Positions 7,682 through 16,448 are shown, numbered from the stretch's first letter. The stretch: DNA of 25,793 bases from Bacillota bacterium (GCA_023402845.1 JAEYFP010000043.1:1-25793); one strand, 5' to 3'. Notes: a model not told the origin generated them from the sequence alone. A program made the numbers and translations.

Positions 7682-8515
7682 TTAAATTCTGCCCCATCTG
7701 CTGCCGGGCGTTCTTTTAATTTTTCTTGCAAGAAATCCGTCGGTTCCTGCCGCCGCATTTCCTCTGCCTGGTTTTTGACCCACAGCCTGCGATGCAGCTA
7801 TGATTGCCGTAATCACCGCCATCATCTCCGCGTCGTCTATCCGTTCTTCTTTTTCGATAATCTGTGCAATCGTATTATTTACCGCCATTTCCTTTTCCTC
7901 TACTTGATCCTTCTTTCCAAAAGAGTTTTTCATCCTTGAAGCAACGACAAAGTAAGTAATCACTGCGGTCAGCAAGATCAAAGCCACCATAACCACGGCG
8001 ATAACCGTCAGCGTATTCGCTCCGATGCTTTCTATCCATCCTGTAAATGCATTATCCACCTTTGTCGAAGCAGATATGATCGTGTGATTCGGGTCATCAT
8101 CAAAAACAAACGCCACCTGTGCCGTTCCTTTTTCTGCCTGAATAGAAATATTGACAATAATTGCGTCTCCCGCTGTATTATAGGCAACAGATGATCCTGT
8201 AAACTTCTGTACTGTTCCCACCTGACCAATTGCTTGATTCCATGAATCAAAAGCAGAAATCATCGCCTCACCGTCTACATTAATATTAAAGCTGCTGGTA
8301 AATATACTCTCTATTGCTTCCGCACCCTGTGACGTAAACTGCGTTGCGGATGCTTCATCCAACGGATAAAACGCATATGCGACTACGATCTGGGCGGTCT
8401 GCACCAGCTCCTGTGAGGTCGCTTCATCGACCGCTTTATTTTCTGTAAGTCCATTGCATCCTGATAATACAAAGAGACAGGCTGCCAAACATAATATTAT
8501 TCTAAAATTTTTCAT
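7682..8515 (-). CDS. OadG-like membrane subunit with N-terminal lipoprotein domain
   Basis: This 277-residue protein has two parts. The N-terminus is a lipoprotein signal (MKNFRIILCLAACLFVLSGC; lipobox LSGC, Cys20) followed by an extracytoplasmic domain of about 135 residues that I do not recognise. The C-terminal part has one transmembrane helix (about 163-190) and an acidic linker, then EMMAVITAIIAAS and GFLARKIKR. That pattern is seen in OadG/MmdD-type decarboxylase gamma and delta subunits, which anchor and assemble the complex. Typical OadG proteins are under 130 residues, so the outer domain is extra. The ATG at 8515 gives a clean signal peptide; an in-frame ATG at 8551 would overlap the upstream gene by 14 bp. 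Neither has a strong Shine-Dalgarno site. Confidence 0.75.
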   Translation of the reverse strand: MKNFRIILCLAACLFVLSGCNGLTENKAVDEATSQELVQTAQIVVAYAFYPLDEASATQFTSQGAEAIESIFTSSFNINVDGEAMISAFDSWNQAIGQVGTVQKFTGSSVAYNTAGDAIIVNISIQAEKGTAQVAFVFDDDPNHTIISASTKVDNAFTGWIESIGANTLTVIAVVMVALILLTAVITYFVVASRMKNSFGKKDQVEEKEMAVNNTIAQIIEKEERIDDAEMMAVITAIIAASQAVGQKPGRGNAAAGTDGFLARKIKRTPGSRWGRI

Positions 8516-8537
8516 ATTACGTGCCACCGCATCCTCT

Positions 8538-9968
8538 CTAAACTGTTCCATGTTTCTTATTCGGGTGTCCCTCTCTCTTGGTAAACAACATCTCGAACGC
8601 ACCGATAACATATTTTCTTGTATCCGCCGCCGAAATAATTTGGTCTACATAGCCCCTTCTGGCTGCAGAGGCTGCGCTCGTCTGAAGTTCCTTATAAGCC
8701 GCCGCTTTTTCTTCAATCACCTCAGCGCCCTTGCCGTCATACATGATTTTCGCAGCAAGTTGTGCATCCATCATTCCAATCGAAGCACTGTCCCAAGCCA
8801 GCGTCAAATCAGCGCCGACCGCTTTTGAGTTCATCGCTGCATAAGCGCTTCCATAGGCTTGTCCGATAATGACATTTACCTTCGGGACAGTCGCGCTTGC
8901 AAATGCATAAGTGAGCTTTGCGGATGCCTTTGCAATTTCCTTTTCGGCTTCGATCGTAGCAGCAAAACCCTTTACATTTGTCAATGACAGCACCGGAATA
9001 TCGAACGCATCACAAAAACCGATAAATTCCGCCGCCTTGACACAGCCATGCGGAGTCAGCACCGCATCAAATGTTTCACTAGCCTTGCCGTCGCTAGCCG
9101 CAACCTCTGCGCGGTTTGCAACAGCGCCAACCGTCATGCCGTTCAGTCTGATAAAGCCGACTGTCATTTCTTTTGCATAGTCCGCCTTTATTTCAAAGTA
9201 GATGTTATTATCGGAGATCTGAGTAAGCACCGCCGCCGTATCGCCAACGCAGTTTACAAGTCCTGTGCCCGTCCGATTTAAGTCATCGACGCATTCATCA
9301 TAAGAACCGTTTTCTTCGTTATTGGCAGGAAGCATCGTCACGAGCTGTCTGATTTTCACAAACATGTCCGCTTCATCGGTAACAACATCCGCCATACCAC
9401 TCTCTTTACTCTGGAATTTTGAAGAAGCCGTGTCGTTTTTGGACTCTGCATTTCCGTCCAGCGCATTCGGGGAATTTACAAATAATTTTGACTTTTTCCC
9501 TTCCATAAACGTAAAATCCGACATAGCTGAAAGCACTGCAAGACCACCGCCGCAGCTTCCAAACACAGCAGTAATCTGAGGAATCACGCCCGATGCCAGT
9601 GCCTGCTTCCTGTAGATTTCACCGAAGCCGTTCAAAGCATCCGTCGCTTCCTGTAATCTCAGCCCTGCAGAATCAAGCATTCCGATGACCGGTGCCCCCA
9701 TCTTTAAAGCAAAATCATACAGATCAGCAATCTTCTTTGCATGCATTTCGCCGACAGAACCACCCAAGACAGAAGCGTCCTGACTGTAGACATATACCAG
9801 GTTGCCTTCAATCAGACCATAGCCTGTTATGACACCGTCTGCCGGAGTTTCCTTCGGTTCCATATTGAAATCGGTCGCCCTGGCCGTTATTAAGCCGCCG
9901 ATCTCAACAAAACTGTTTTCATCGAGCAAAGATTTGATTCTTAAGCTCGCTTGAGAAGTATTACTCAT
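8538..9968 (-). CDS. Acyl-CoA carboxyltransferase (MmdA / transcarboxylase-12S type)
   Basis: This 476-residue protein belongs to the biotin-dependent carboxyl transferase family (crotonase fold, two halves), which moves CO2 between biotin and an acyl-CoA such as methylmalonyl-, malonyl- or glutaconyl-CoA. Supporting segments are TPADGVITGYGLIEG (about 42-56), VYSQDASVLGGSVGEMHAKKI, GLRLQEA, the N-half oxyanion region FGSCGGGLAVLSAMSDF, and in the C-half GFAATIEAEKEIAKASAKL and IGQAYGSAYAAMNSK. It is somewhat shorter than typical MmdA (about 510). GGAGGG precedes the ATG. It is the first gene of the operon, behind an extended -10 promoter. The acyl-CoA specificity cannot be read from the sequence. 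Confidence 0.88.
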   Translation of the reverse strand: MSNTSQASLRIKSLLDENSFVEIGGLITARATDFNMEPKETPADGVITGYGLIEGNLVYVYSQDASVLGGSVGEMHAKKIADLYDFALKMGAPVIGMLDSAGLRLQEATDALNGFGEIYRKQALASGVIPQITAVFGSCGGGLAVLSAMSDFTFMEGKKSKLFVNSPNALDGNAESKNDTASSKFQSKESGMADVVTDEADMFVKIRQLVTMLPANNEENGSYDECVDDLNRTGTGLVNCVGDTAAVLTQISDNNIYFEIKADYAKEMTVGFIRLNGMTVGAVANRAEVAASDGKASETFDAVLTPHGCVKAAEFIGFCDAFDIPVLSLTNVKGFAATIEAEKEIAKASAKLTYAFASATVPKVNVIIGQAYGSAYAAMNSKAVGADLTLAWDSASIGMMDAQLAAKIMYDGKGAEVIEEKAAAYKELQTSAASAARRGYVDQIISAADTRKYVIGAFEMLFTKREGHPNKKHGTV

Positions 9969-10038
9969 TTTGTTCAGCCCTCCATTTTATATAAAAATTT
10001 TATTAAACAGTTTTTGCGCATATTTGCACACTGTAAAG

Positions 10039-10047
10039 ATTATAACA
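10039..10047 (-). promoter_or_regulatory. Extended -10 promoter of the carboxyltransferase operon
   Basis: On the minus strand TGTTATAAT is a perfect extended -10 element, with no good -35 at 16-18 bp. It lies about 70 bp before the first ATG of the operon. The 122 bp between the two flanking genes hold nothing else recognisable. Confidence 0.5.
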
Positions 10048-10090
10048 CAACTTTTTTGCAAATCATAGTAATAAATTCAACAAATTTTCA

Positions 10091-11449
10091 TCATTTTCGT
10101 GGCTGGCAAAACATCAAAAACCGATCCCCGATCTGATTCATACACCAGGTAAAATCGATCGCATCCACCCGCTCTGCCGTCTTTATGCTGACTGATTTCC
10201 AGACGGTTCCGTCAATAATATAGCGGATATTCCCTACTGTTTCTCCCTTCTCCACGGGTGCCGAAAGTTCGCCGGCCACCTGACAGCTCATTTCAATCTG
10301 CTCATCCCTCTTCACCAGAAGTCCCTTAAGCTCTTCCGCTTGTTTTTCAGATGCCGGCTGCTTTTGTTCTGCCTCTGCTTCTTCCATATAAAGCGAAACC
10401 TGCGCTTGCCCTCCGAGCCGTTCGGTCTGCCCATCCTTTACAGACAACGGCTCCAGCAGATTTTCCTCGATCGGAATTTCCGAAAAGGCGTGATATGTAT
10501 ACTGCTCTACTCCGTATTCCATCAGTTTCCTCGTATCCTGCCATTTATAGCCCTTATTACTGGGCCATCCGCATGCCAGCAGGGACACTGTATAGATACG
10601 TCCGTCATCCTCCAGTGCACCGACATAACAATAGCCTGCATTCCCTGTAAATCCCGTCTTTCCCGAAAGAGCTCCCGGCATCATGTCTAGGAATGCATTG
10701 TGATTTGTGCAGGAAAAGGTCCTGCCGCCAAGCTTCCACTCTCCCGCCTCATCCTTTTCCATGTTGGAAAAACAATAACCCGCTGTGCGTGTGATTTCCA
10801 GAAACTCTTCTTTTTTCGGCGAATACAGGATACAGTAGGACATAATGCGTGCCAGATCCTCTGCTGTCGTTGCATGCTCCTGTACTCTTGTGTTGCCGTC
10901 CTGATCTCTCAATACTGCGGATGCATCCAATCCGTTTGGTGTAATAAAATAGGTATCAAAGCACCCGATATCGCGGGCCTTCTGATTCATCATATCTGCA
11001 AACCCCTCCGCACTCCCTCCGATATGCTCTGCAATGACTACCGCACTGTCATTATGCGATTCCAGCATCAATGAATACAGCAGATCCTTCAGCAGATAGT
11101 GTTCCCCCGTCTTTACGCCAAGATGAACCTTCGGCATGGAGGCTGCATAGGAGGATACTTCCATAATGTCATCAAGATTTCCGTTTTCCAGCGCAAGAAT
11201 GCATGTCATGATTTTTGTTGTACTCGCCATCGGCATTTGTTCTTCGCCATTTTTTTCATATAAAACACGCCCGGAGGATGCGTCCATTAAGACCGCAGAC
11301 CGGGCGTAAAGCTCATTTTCTTTTATGGTTGTCTCCATTTCCTCCTGAAGCTTCTGTGCAAATAATTCTGGGTTTCTAGAAACCGGCAAGTAAGGATTTC
11401 CAAGCAGCAGACAGGTTATAGCCGTCAATACGATTTTTTTCCCAATCAT
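10091..11449 (-). CDS. D-alanyl-D-alanine carboxypeptidase (DacF/PBP5 family)
   Basis: This low-molecular-mass penicillin-binding protein trims the terminal D-Ala from peptidoglycan stem peptides outside the membrane. All three active-site motifs are present: STTK (76-79, nucleophile Ser76), SHN (131-133) and KTG (264-266, in SGKTGFTGNAGYCYVG). An N-terminal hydrophobic stretch (5-22) should direct export. After the catalytic domain comes a Glu/Gln-rich linker (about 350-380) and a C-terminal beta domain. The 452 residues are slightly more than usual. Only a weak GGAACAGAG precedes the ATG. It lies 94 bp after scpB in the same direction. A second, broken gene of this family lies at 14060-14857, so this is the only intact copy in view. 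Confidence 0.92.
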   Translation of the reverse strand: MIGKKIVLTAITCLLLGNPYLPVSRNPELFAQKLQEEMETTIKENELYARSAVLMDASSGRVLYEKNGEEQMPMASTTKIMTCILALENGNLDDIMEVSSYAASMPKVHLGVKTGEHYLLKDLLYSLMLESHNDSAVVIAEHIGGSAEGFADMMNQKARDIGCFDTYFITPNGLDASAVLRDQDGNTRVQEHATTAEDLARIMSYCILYSPKKEEFLEITRTAGYCFSNMEKDEAGEWKLGGRTFSCTNHNAFLDMMPGALSGKTGFTGNAGYCYVGALEDDGRIYTVSLLACGWPSNKGYKWQDTRKLMEYGVEQYTYHAFSEIPIEENLLEPLSVKDGQTERLGGQAQVSLYMEEAEAEQKQPASEKQAEELKGLLVKRDEQIEMSCQVAGELSAPVEKGETVGNIRYIIDGTVWKSVSIKTAERVDAIDFTWCMNQIGDRFLMFCQPRK

Positions 11450-11543
11450 GTTCTCTGTTCCAAGTCAAAGGATTAATCTAATATATGCGCTATTCTAATC
11501 AGTCATGCCTTTTACAATCCTCACATTTGCAAATGGTTTTGTT

Positions 11544-12278
11544 TCAGATGTCCAGTTTTAGATGCACTTCCTCCGCAGCTTCTTTCTTAAATTCTTCCAG
11601 CCTGTCCGGAGCCGCCATCGGAAGTTCCTCCAGCGACCGCACTCCAAAGCTTCTCAAAAACTCCTCCGTCGTGCCAAACAACAGCGGTCTGCCCGGCGCA
11701 TCCAGCCTCCCAAGCTCCGTGACAAGTCCGTATTCGATCAACTTATTGACTGCATGGTCACAGCTCACTCCCCTGATCTTTTCTATTTCCAGTCTCGTAA
11801 CCGGTTGTTTATAGGCCACAATGGAAAGCGTTTCTAAAAGTGTATCCGTCAGGGCATAATTTTTCGGAGTCTTGGCTATCTTTACAAGATACTCATACAT
11901 TTCGTTTTTAGAGCACATCTGCACCGCGGTGCCCAGCTCTATCAAGGTAATGCCGCAATCCTGATCCCGTTCGTAATCCGTCTGCATCTCATGGATTAAT
12001 GCTATCGTCTCCGCCTCAGTCCTGCCGAGCACACTTGCAAGCTTCTTGATCTCTACAGAATTTCCCATTGTAAAAAGGACTGCCTCAATGACCGCCCTCG
12101 GATTTTTTGCCGGCAAAATTTCTTCTGCCGATACGTCTGCCACTTCTTTCTCTTCTGCTGTTTCCTCTGCAGGCGCCTCTTCTTTCACGGCCGGTTCATC
12201 TTCTGTCCACCCTTGCTCCAGGGACTCTGTACTTATTAAAATTTCATCCATGATATCATTTTCACTTTTTTTTGTCAC
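11544..12278 (-). CDS. scpB: Segregation and condensation protein B
   Basis: ScpB dimers join ScpA and SMC in the condensin complex that compacts and helps separate chromosomes. The conserved core (about 58-230) has two winged-helix domains, with AVLFTMGNSVEIKKLASVLG near its start, ETLSIVAYKQPVTRLEIEKIRGVS and GRLDAPGRPLLFGTTEEFLRSFG. The 244-residue product is longer than the usual 180-200 because of an acidic, Glu/Ala-rich N-terminus (about 20-55). The start is uncertain: the frame opens with GTG at 12278, which has little Shine-Dalgarno sequence, and an in-frame ATG at 12251 is no better. It follows scpA by 42 bp. Confidence 0.9.
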   Translation of the reverse strand: MTKKSENDIMDEILISTESLEQGWTEDEPAVKEEAPAEETAEEKEVADVSAEEILPAKNPRAVIEAVLFTMGNSVEIKKLASVLGRTEAETIALIHEMQTDYERDQDCGITLIELGTAVQMCSKNEMYEYLVKIAKTPKNYALTDTLLETLSIVAYKQPVTRLEIEKIRGVSCDHAVNKLIEYGLVTELGRLDAPGRPLLFGTTEEFLRSFGVRSLEELPMAAPDRLEEFKKEAAEEVHLKLDI

Positions 12279-12320
12279 TCCGGTAACCCCGCTGTATTTA
12301 CTTTCGTTCTGTTTTGCAGC

Positions 12321-13070
12321 TTAAGCCGCAATCTGGGATGTGATTATAATGTCATCAAACAATTCCTGCTGTGCAATTACAATTTTACCCATCTTCATCA
12401 TTTCAAGCACGACTAAGAATGTAACAACGACATCCATTTTAGACTTCTGTACCTCCAAAAGACTGCGGAAGCTGAAACGCCTGTGTGACTGCACGTAGTT
12501 TTCTATGTATGCCATCTTTTTCTCAAGATTAACCTCATCCTTTTCGATCTTTCCGAATTGGCTTCTGACAGGATCAACCTTGTCCTCCTGTTTTTTCATA
12601 ATGGATTTAAAAATCTGGTTCAATCTTGATAAATCCATATCTCCAACGAGCTTTTCGTAATCGATCGGCTCTTTATAGTCCTCAACCTCTTGCGGAAGTG
12701 TCGGTCCCTTAAATAGGGTGCGCACCGCATCCACCTGCCTGTCCTTCAATTCATAGGACATATATTTAAACAGCTTATATTCAATCAGCTTCTCGACAAG
12801 CTCGGCTCTAGGATCCTCTTCCTCGCCTTCCTCATTGACTTCCTTAGGAAGCAGCATCCTGCATTTAATGTCAAGCAGGGTTGCAGCCATCACAAGAAAT
12901 TCGCTCATGACATTTAAATCCTCTGTCTCCATCTGCCGGATATAATCAAGATACTGATCCGTGATCAATGAGATAGGAATATCATAGATATCTACTTTAT
13001 TTTTTTCAATCAGATGCAGCAGCAAATCAAGCGGCCCTTCGAAAACCTGCAATTTTACCGTAATACTCAT
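12321..13070 (-). CDS. scpA: Segregation and condensation protein A
   Basis: ScpA is the kleisin that bridges the heads of the SMC dimer and binds ScpB. The 249 residues start with the family hallmark VFEGPLDLLLHLIEKNKVDIYDIPI (read in two parts: VFEGPLDLLLHLI near 9-21, then NKVDIYDIPI), followed by the SMC-neck-binding helices FLVMAATLLDIKCRMLLP. The C-terminal winged helix ends with VTFLVVLEMMKMGKIVIAQ, the usual SMC-head contact. AAGGGGAG precedes the ATG. It lies 13 bp after the metallophosphoesterase gene and 42 bp before scpB, so the three are probably one operon. Confidence 0.95.
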   Translation of the reverse strand: MSITVKLQVFEGPLDLLLHLIEKNKVDIYDIPISLITDQYLDYIRQMETEDLNVMSEFLVMAATLLDIKCRMLLPKEVNEEGEEEDPRAELVEKLIEYKLFKYMSYELKDRQVDAVRTLFKGPTLPQEVEDYKEPIDYEKLVGDMDLSRLNQIFKSIMKKQEDKVDPVRSQFGKIEKDEVNLEKKMAYIENYVQSHRRFSFRSLLEVQKSKMDVVVTFLVVLEMMKMGKIVIAQQELFDDIIITSQIAA

Positions 13071-13083
13071 GTGCTCCCCTTCT

Positions 13084-13953
13084 TTAATACCTTTTTCTGC
13101 GAATTGTAATGCTGATAATCTCCGCCTTATTAAACACGCGGATCGGAATTGTATGGGAACCGATTCCCCTGCTTAAAATCATTGTAGATCTGCCCGAGTG
13201 AAATTCACCCGAATCATACTTCGGAAACAGCTTCAGCTGCGGTGAAACAACCCCGCCTAAAAACGGCAGGCGTACAATACCGCCGTGAACATGTCCCGAA
13301 AACACAAAATCCGGCCCCCACTTCGCGTACTGTTCAAACTGCTCCGGATTATGGGCCAGCAGGATCGATACATGATCCGCATCTGCCGGACCGAAGATCC
13401 GCTCCAGATAATTGTCCGGAATGTAGCGTGTTCTCACCTTCCTGTAATACGCATGCTCCAGATCCAAGCCGTAAATCGTAATACCCGCAGCCTCAAGCAC
13501 ACGCTTCTCATTGACAAGGATTGGCGCGCCGGCCGCTTTCAGCCGTCTTGTCAGGTCCTCATAACGGCCCGGAAATTTATCCGGCTGTCTGCGAAAGCGT
13601 TCTTCATGATTGCCCATGCCATAATATACCGGATATTTCGCAGCAAGTCTGCCTATGAAACGGAGGGTGGGTTCATAATCATATTCCATTTCCATGGACG
13701 AAGTCACCATATCTCCCGCAAATATGACGATATTCGGATGCAGTTGATCGATTGCCGCAAGCAGCGCCTCGTTTTCATTTCCAAAGTCTGTATCATGCAA
13801 ATCGGACATCAGCACGATTTTAAATTCTGCTGTTTTCAGCTTGTCTGAATAATATTTGTATTCCGTGATGGTAAATCCGTTGCTTTCTACATAAACAAGC
13901 ATACATCCCAGTATTACTACCAGGATGATGCCGATTATCATTGCTGTATTCAT
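13084..13953 (-). CDS. Membrane-anchored calcineurin-like metallophosphoesterase
   Basis: This 289-residue protein has one N-terminal transmembrane helix (about 4-21) and then a calcineurin-type dinuclear metal hydrolase domain. The five family motifs are visible: DLH (51-53), GDM (80-82), GNHE (114-117), the histidine of AHNPE (201) and GHVHGG (220-225). The layout resembles Bacillus YkuE and YpbG-like enzymes; the substrate, a phosphate ester or lipid, cannot be named. GGGGG precedes the ATG at short spacing. A TATAAT (14011-14016, minus strand) lies about 60 bp upstream, so this may be the first gene of the unit leading into scpA and scpB. Confidence 0.87.
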   Translation of the reverse strand: MNTAMIIGIILVVILGCMLVYVESNGFTITEYKYYSDKLKTAEFKIVLMSDLHDTDFGNENEALLAAIDQLHPNIVIFAGDMVTSSMEMEYDYEPTLRFIGRLAAKYPVYYGMGNHEERFRRQPDKFPGRYEDLTRRLKAAGAPILVNEKRVLEAAGITIYGLDLEHAYYRKVRTRYIPDNYLERIFGPADADHVSILLAHNPEQFEQYAKWGPDFVFSGHVHGGIVRLPFLGGVVSPQLKLFPKYDSGEFHSGRSTMILSRGIGSHTIPIRVFNKAEIISITIRRKRY

Positions 13954-14010
13954 AAAGCCCCCATATACTTAACGGTGCCACTCAAAACGCTTCCTACTAC
14001 AATATTTAGT

Positions 14011-14016
14011 ATTATA
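14011..14016 (-). promoter_or_regulatory. Possible -10 element for the metallophosphoesterase-scpAB unit
   Basis: TATAAT on the minus strand stands about 60 bp before the ATG at 13953, with no convincing -35. The 106-bp gap also holds 8-bp arms (TTTGATAA/TTATCAAA, near 14027-14066) that could form a weak hairpin after the broken carboxypeptidase gene. Confidence 0.35.
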
Positions 14017-14059
14017 TCACAGGTTTTTTGATAAGAAAAGCACTTTATCTAGTTTTTTA

Positions 14060-14857
14060 TCAAAGCAGCCACTGGGCGGTGCTCTTTCTCAGATAGTCTT
14101 TGAAGCCGGCTTTATCCACACCATTTACATAGAGAATTGGCACGCTTCCAATTTTTGCCCCGTTCAAGTAATAAATTGCCTCTCCGGCCGCATGACCGGC
14201 CGCAACCGGCGCATTGACGCTGTCTGCAAGTACTACCTGCTTTTCAATCGCGTTGACATCCTCACCCTTGAACGCAAGGTATCTGAATTCTCCTTCATAA
14301 GCAAGCTCCGCCGTGTCCGTAAGGCCTCCCTTTATTTGCATAACCGGCAATGCCTCTTTATTCTCATCCTTGTAAAGCCGGCATACGGCAAAGCCGTGAC
14401 TCAGCAGCGTTACTGCATCATTAAAACGTACTTTATAATCCGGTGCCTGCATGATAACGGCGATCAGTTCAATTTCATTCTGTCTGGCAGTCGCCGAGAC
14501 ACAATATTTTGCAAGACTCGTCGATCCGGTTTTTAATCCCGTCGCATAGGTATACTGGCGAATCAGCTTATTGGTATTTGTCAGCCCGAATTCGCTTTCG
14601 CCGCGTGCTGTTTTATGTATAATATTTTCCATCCATATCTTTGAATACTCCTCAACCTGAGGATATTTTGTGATCAGCTCACGCGACATCAGCGCAACAT
14701 CCCTCGCGCTCGTCATGTGTCCGTCCGCATCAAGCCCGTTGCAGTTTACAAAATGTGTATTTGTCATTCCAAGTCCGCTCGCACGCTGATTCATCTGATT
14801 TACAAATTCCGCCTCACTGCCGTAAATGTATTCTGCCATGGCCACACACCCGGCTTT
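14060..14857 (-). pseudogene. D-alanyl-D-alanine carboxypeptidase, 3' fragment (5' half missing)
   Basis: This is the C-terminal part of a second PBP5-family carboxypeptidase. Family likeness starts abruptly at AGCVAMAEYI, which in intact enzymes directly follows the asparagine of the SxN motif; the paralogue here reads SHNDSAVVIAEHI. The fragment keeps NCNGLDADGHMTSARDVA, the KTG motif in TGLKTGSTSLAKYC and the C-terminal domain, but has lost the signal peptide and the SxxK nucleophile, so it cannot be active. The break coincides with the end of the serine recombinase gene, whose stop codon (14862-14864) is only a few bases away. The frame opens with a GTG at 14860 that is probably not used. 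The missing half is not found up to 25793. Confidence 0.9.
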
Positions 14858-14860
14858 CAC
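14852..14860. other. Probable att junction of the recombinase element
   Basis: Carboxypeptidase-like coding sequence resumes at GCC GGG TGT (minus strand, from 14854). The preceding AAA codon occupies the position of the SxN asparagine, so AA may be shared by both partners. The recombinase stop codon is immediately upstream. The exact core cannot be set without the other junction. Confidence 0.55.
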
Positions 14861-14861
14861 T

Positions 14862-16448
14862 TTAGGATTTTTCGTAAGGGTTTATAAATTTAAAATAAAT
14901 ATTAATCCCATTTTTATCTTCAACCTCAATCCGGTCTATCATTTCTACCATAACCTCTCTGGAAAGCTCATCGATCTCTATGTAATTACTGAACCGCTCG
15001 ACCCATTCTTCATACCGTTCCTTTTGTCCGTCCTCCCCAACGAGCTTCTTCTTATATAAAACAATCTGCTTTTCAAGTTCTTGCTCTTCTTCCTCAAACT
15101 TTTCCTTCAATACACAATATTCCCTAAAGTCCAGTATTTTTTCTTTTCCGGCATAGTCCATGTAGGCCTTCATCCTTAACTCCTTTATATCCTCCCGTTT
15201 CAGTTCAAGTCTCCTGAGCACGGTACCGTAGTCCTTCTGCTTTTGCTCGGACAGCTTCATCTGACGAAGTTCCTCTACATCCTCAGGACTTAACGCCTTG
15301 CGCGCTTCTACTCTTAACGCTTCTAAAACGGCGGATTTCAGATCGGGTTCCGTTATCTTATGAGAGGTACAGTATTGCTTCCCATACATCTTGTACTTTC
15401 GGCAGATGTATCCAACAAATTCAGAATTCCTGTTATAGCAGCGTCCCATCGCACCTTGACAGTCGGCACAAAACAACAGTCCGGAGAACAGTCCCACCCG
15501 CTCGGTATTGGCAAGTGTCCTTGTTCTGACCTTTCCAAGCTCCTGCGTTCGGTCAAATAGTTCCTTGCTGATAATCGGTTCATGTGTTCCCTCGACCCGA
15601 ATCCACTCTTCCCTTGGCAATTTCTTTTTCTTTCTTGTTTTATAGGAGGGCGACGAGCAGCGGTTTTGAACCAGGTTGCCTATATAAGTCTCATTCTGCA
15701 ATATCTGATGGATTGTCTGAAAGGACCATACCTTTGTATCTGTCCTCTCATTGGCATTTCTATAGCCTTCATTCAAAACCTCCCGCTTATATCTTGACGG
15801 GATTAGGATCCCCTCTGTCGTAAGAATGGTACCGATCTTTCGTTTTCCGATTCCCGACAAATACATAGTAAAAATCCGCCGTACGACACCGGCTGCATAT
15901 TCATCAATAACCAGATGATGGTGATCATCCGGATCCTTTCTGTATCCATAAGGGCAGGAACTGCCCAAAAACTGTCCCTGCCGCATTTTGGCCTTGAAAG
16001 TTTCCCTGATATTTTCGGAAAGATCTTCGCAATACCATTCATTGATCAGTCCGTTAATCTGCCTTGCCTTTTTATTTCCCTTCTGCTCCGTATCAATATG
16101 GTCCACAACTCCAATGAAACGGATCCCCCATTCCACAAATTCTTTGTGCAGATACTTTTCAAGATGCTCCATATTCCTTGTAAACCTGGATTGGCTTTTG
16201 GAGATGACAATATCAAACTTGCTTTCCTCCGCGTCCTCAATCAATCGTTGAAAATCCGGCCTCGTATCAAACAGTCCGGAAAAGTTATCATCCTTATAAA
16301 TACCGACGATCAAAAATCCACAGGACAGGGCAAAATCCGTAAGAAGGAGCTGCTGATTTTGTATACTCGCACTTTCATCACCAGCGTTTACTTTATCGAT
16401 ATCTTCTTTAGAAAGTCTCAAGTACAATACTGCCCTGTTGTCTTTCAT
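14862..16448 (-). CDS. Large serine recombinase (resolvase/integrase)
   Basis: This 528-residue site-specific recombinase should integrate and excise a mobile element. The N-terminal resolvase domain (about 4-150) begins AVLYLRLSKED with probable catalytic Ser13, then IQNQQLLL, DNFSGLFDTRPDFQRLI and KSQSRFTRN with active-site arginines. The Recombinase domain (about 165-290) contains PYGYRKDP and VRRIFTMYLSGIGKRKIGTIL. A zinc-ribbon region (FCADC ... YICRKY ... YCTSHK, about 330-375) and a coiled coil (about 390-500) complete the large-serine-recombinase plan. AGGAGGAG precedes the ATG. Its stop codon borders the broken carboxypeptidase gene, as expected when the recombinase lies next to its attachment site. 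No conjugation or phage genes are in view. Confidence 0.93.
   Translation of the reverse strand: MKDNRAVLYLRLSKEDIDKVNAGDESASIQNQQLLLTDFALSCGFLIVGIYKDDNFSGLFDTRPDFQRLIEDAEESKFDIVISKSQSRFTRNMEHLEKYLHKEFVEWGIRFIGVVDHIDTEQKGNKKARQINGLINEWYCEDLSENIRETFKAKMRQGQFLGSSCPYGYRKDPDDHHHLVIDEYAAGVVRRIFTMYLSGIGKRKIGTILTTEGILIPSRYKREVLNEGYRNANERTDTKVWSFQTIHQILQNETYIGNLVQNRCSSPSYKTRKKKKLPREEWIRVEGTHEPIISKELFDRTQELGKVRTRTLANTERVGLFSGLLFCADCQGAMGRCYNRNSEFVGYICRKYKMYGKQYCTSHKITEPDLKSAVLEALRVEARKALSPEDVEELRQMKLSEQKQKDYGTVLRRLELKREDIKELRMKAYMDYAGKEKILDFREYCVLKEKFEEEEQELEKQIVLYKKKLVGEDGQKERYEEWVERFSNYIEIDELSREVMVEMIDRIEVEDKNGINIYFKFINPYEKS

Noticed and set aside
14858..14860. GTG at 14860 as a true start for the carboxypeptidase fragment
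   Set aside because: It has no ribosome binding site, lies at the recombinase junction, and the product would lack the catalytic serine and signal peptide.
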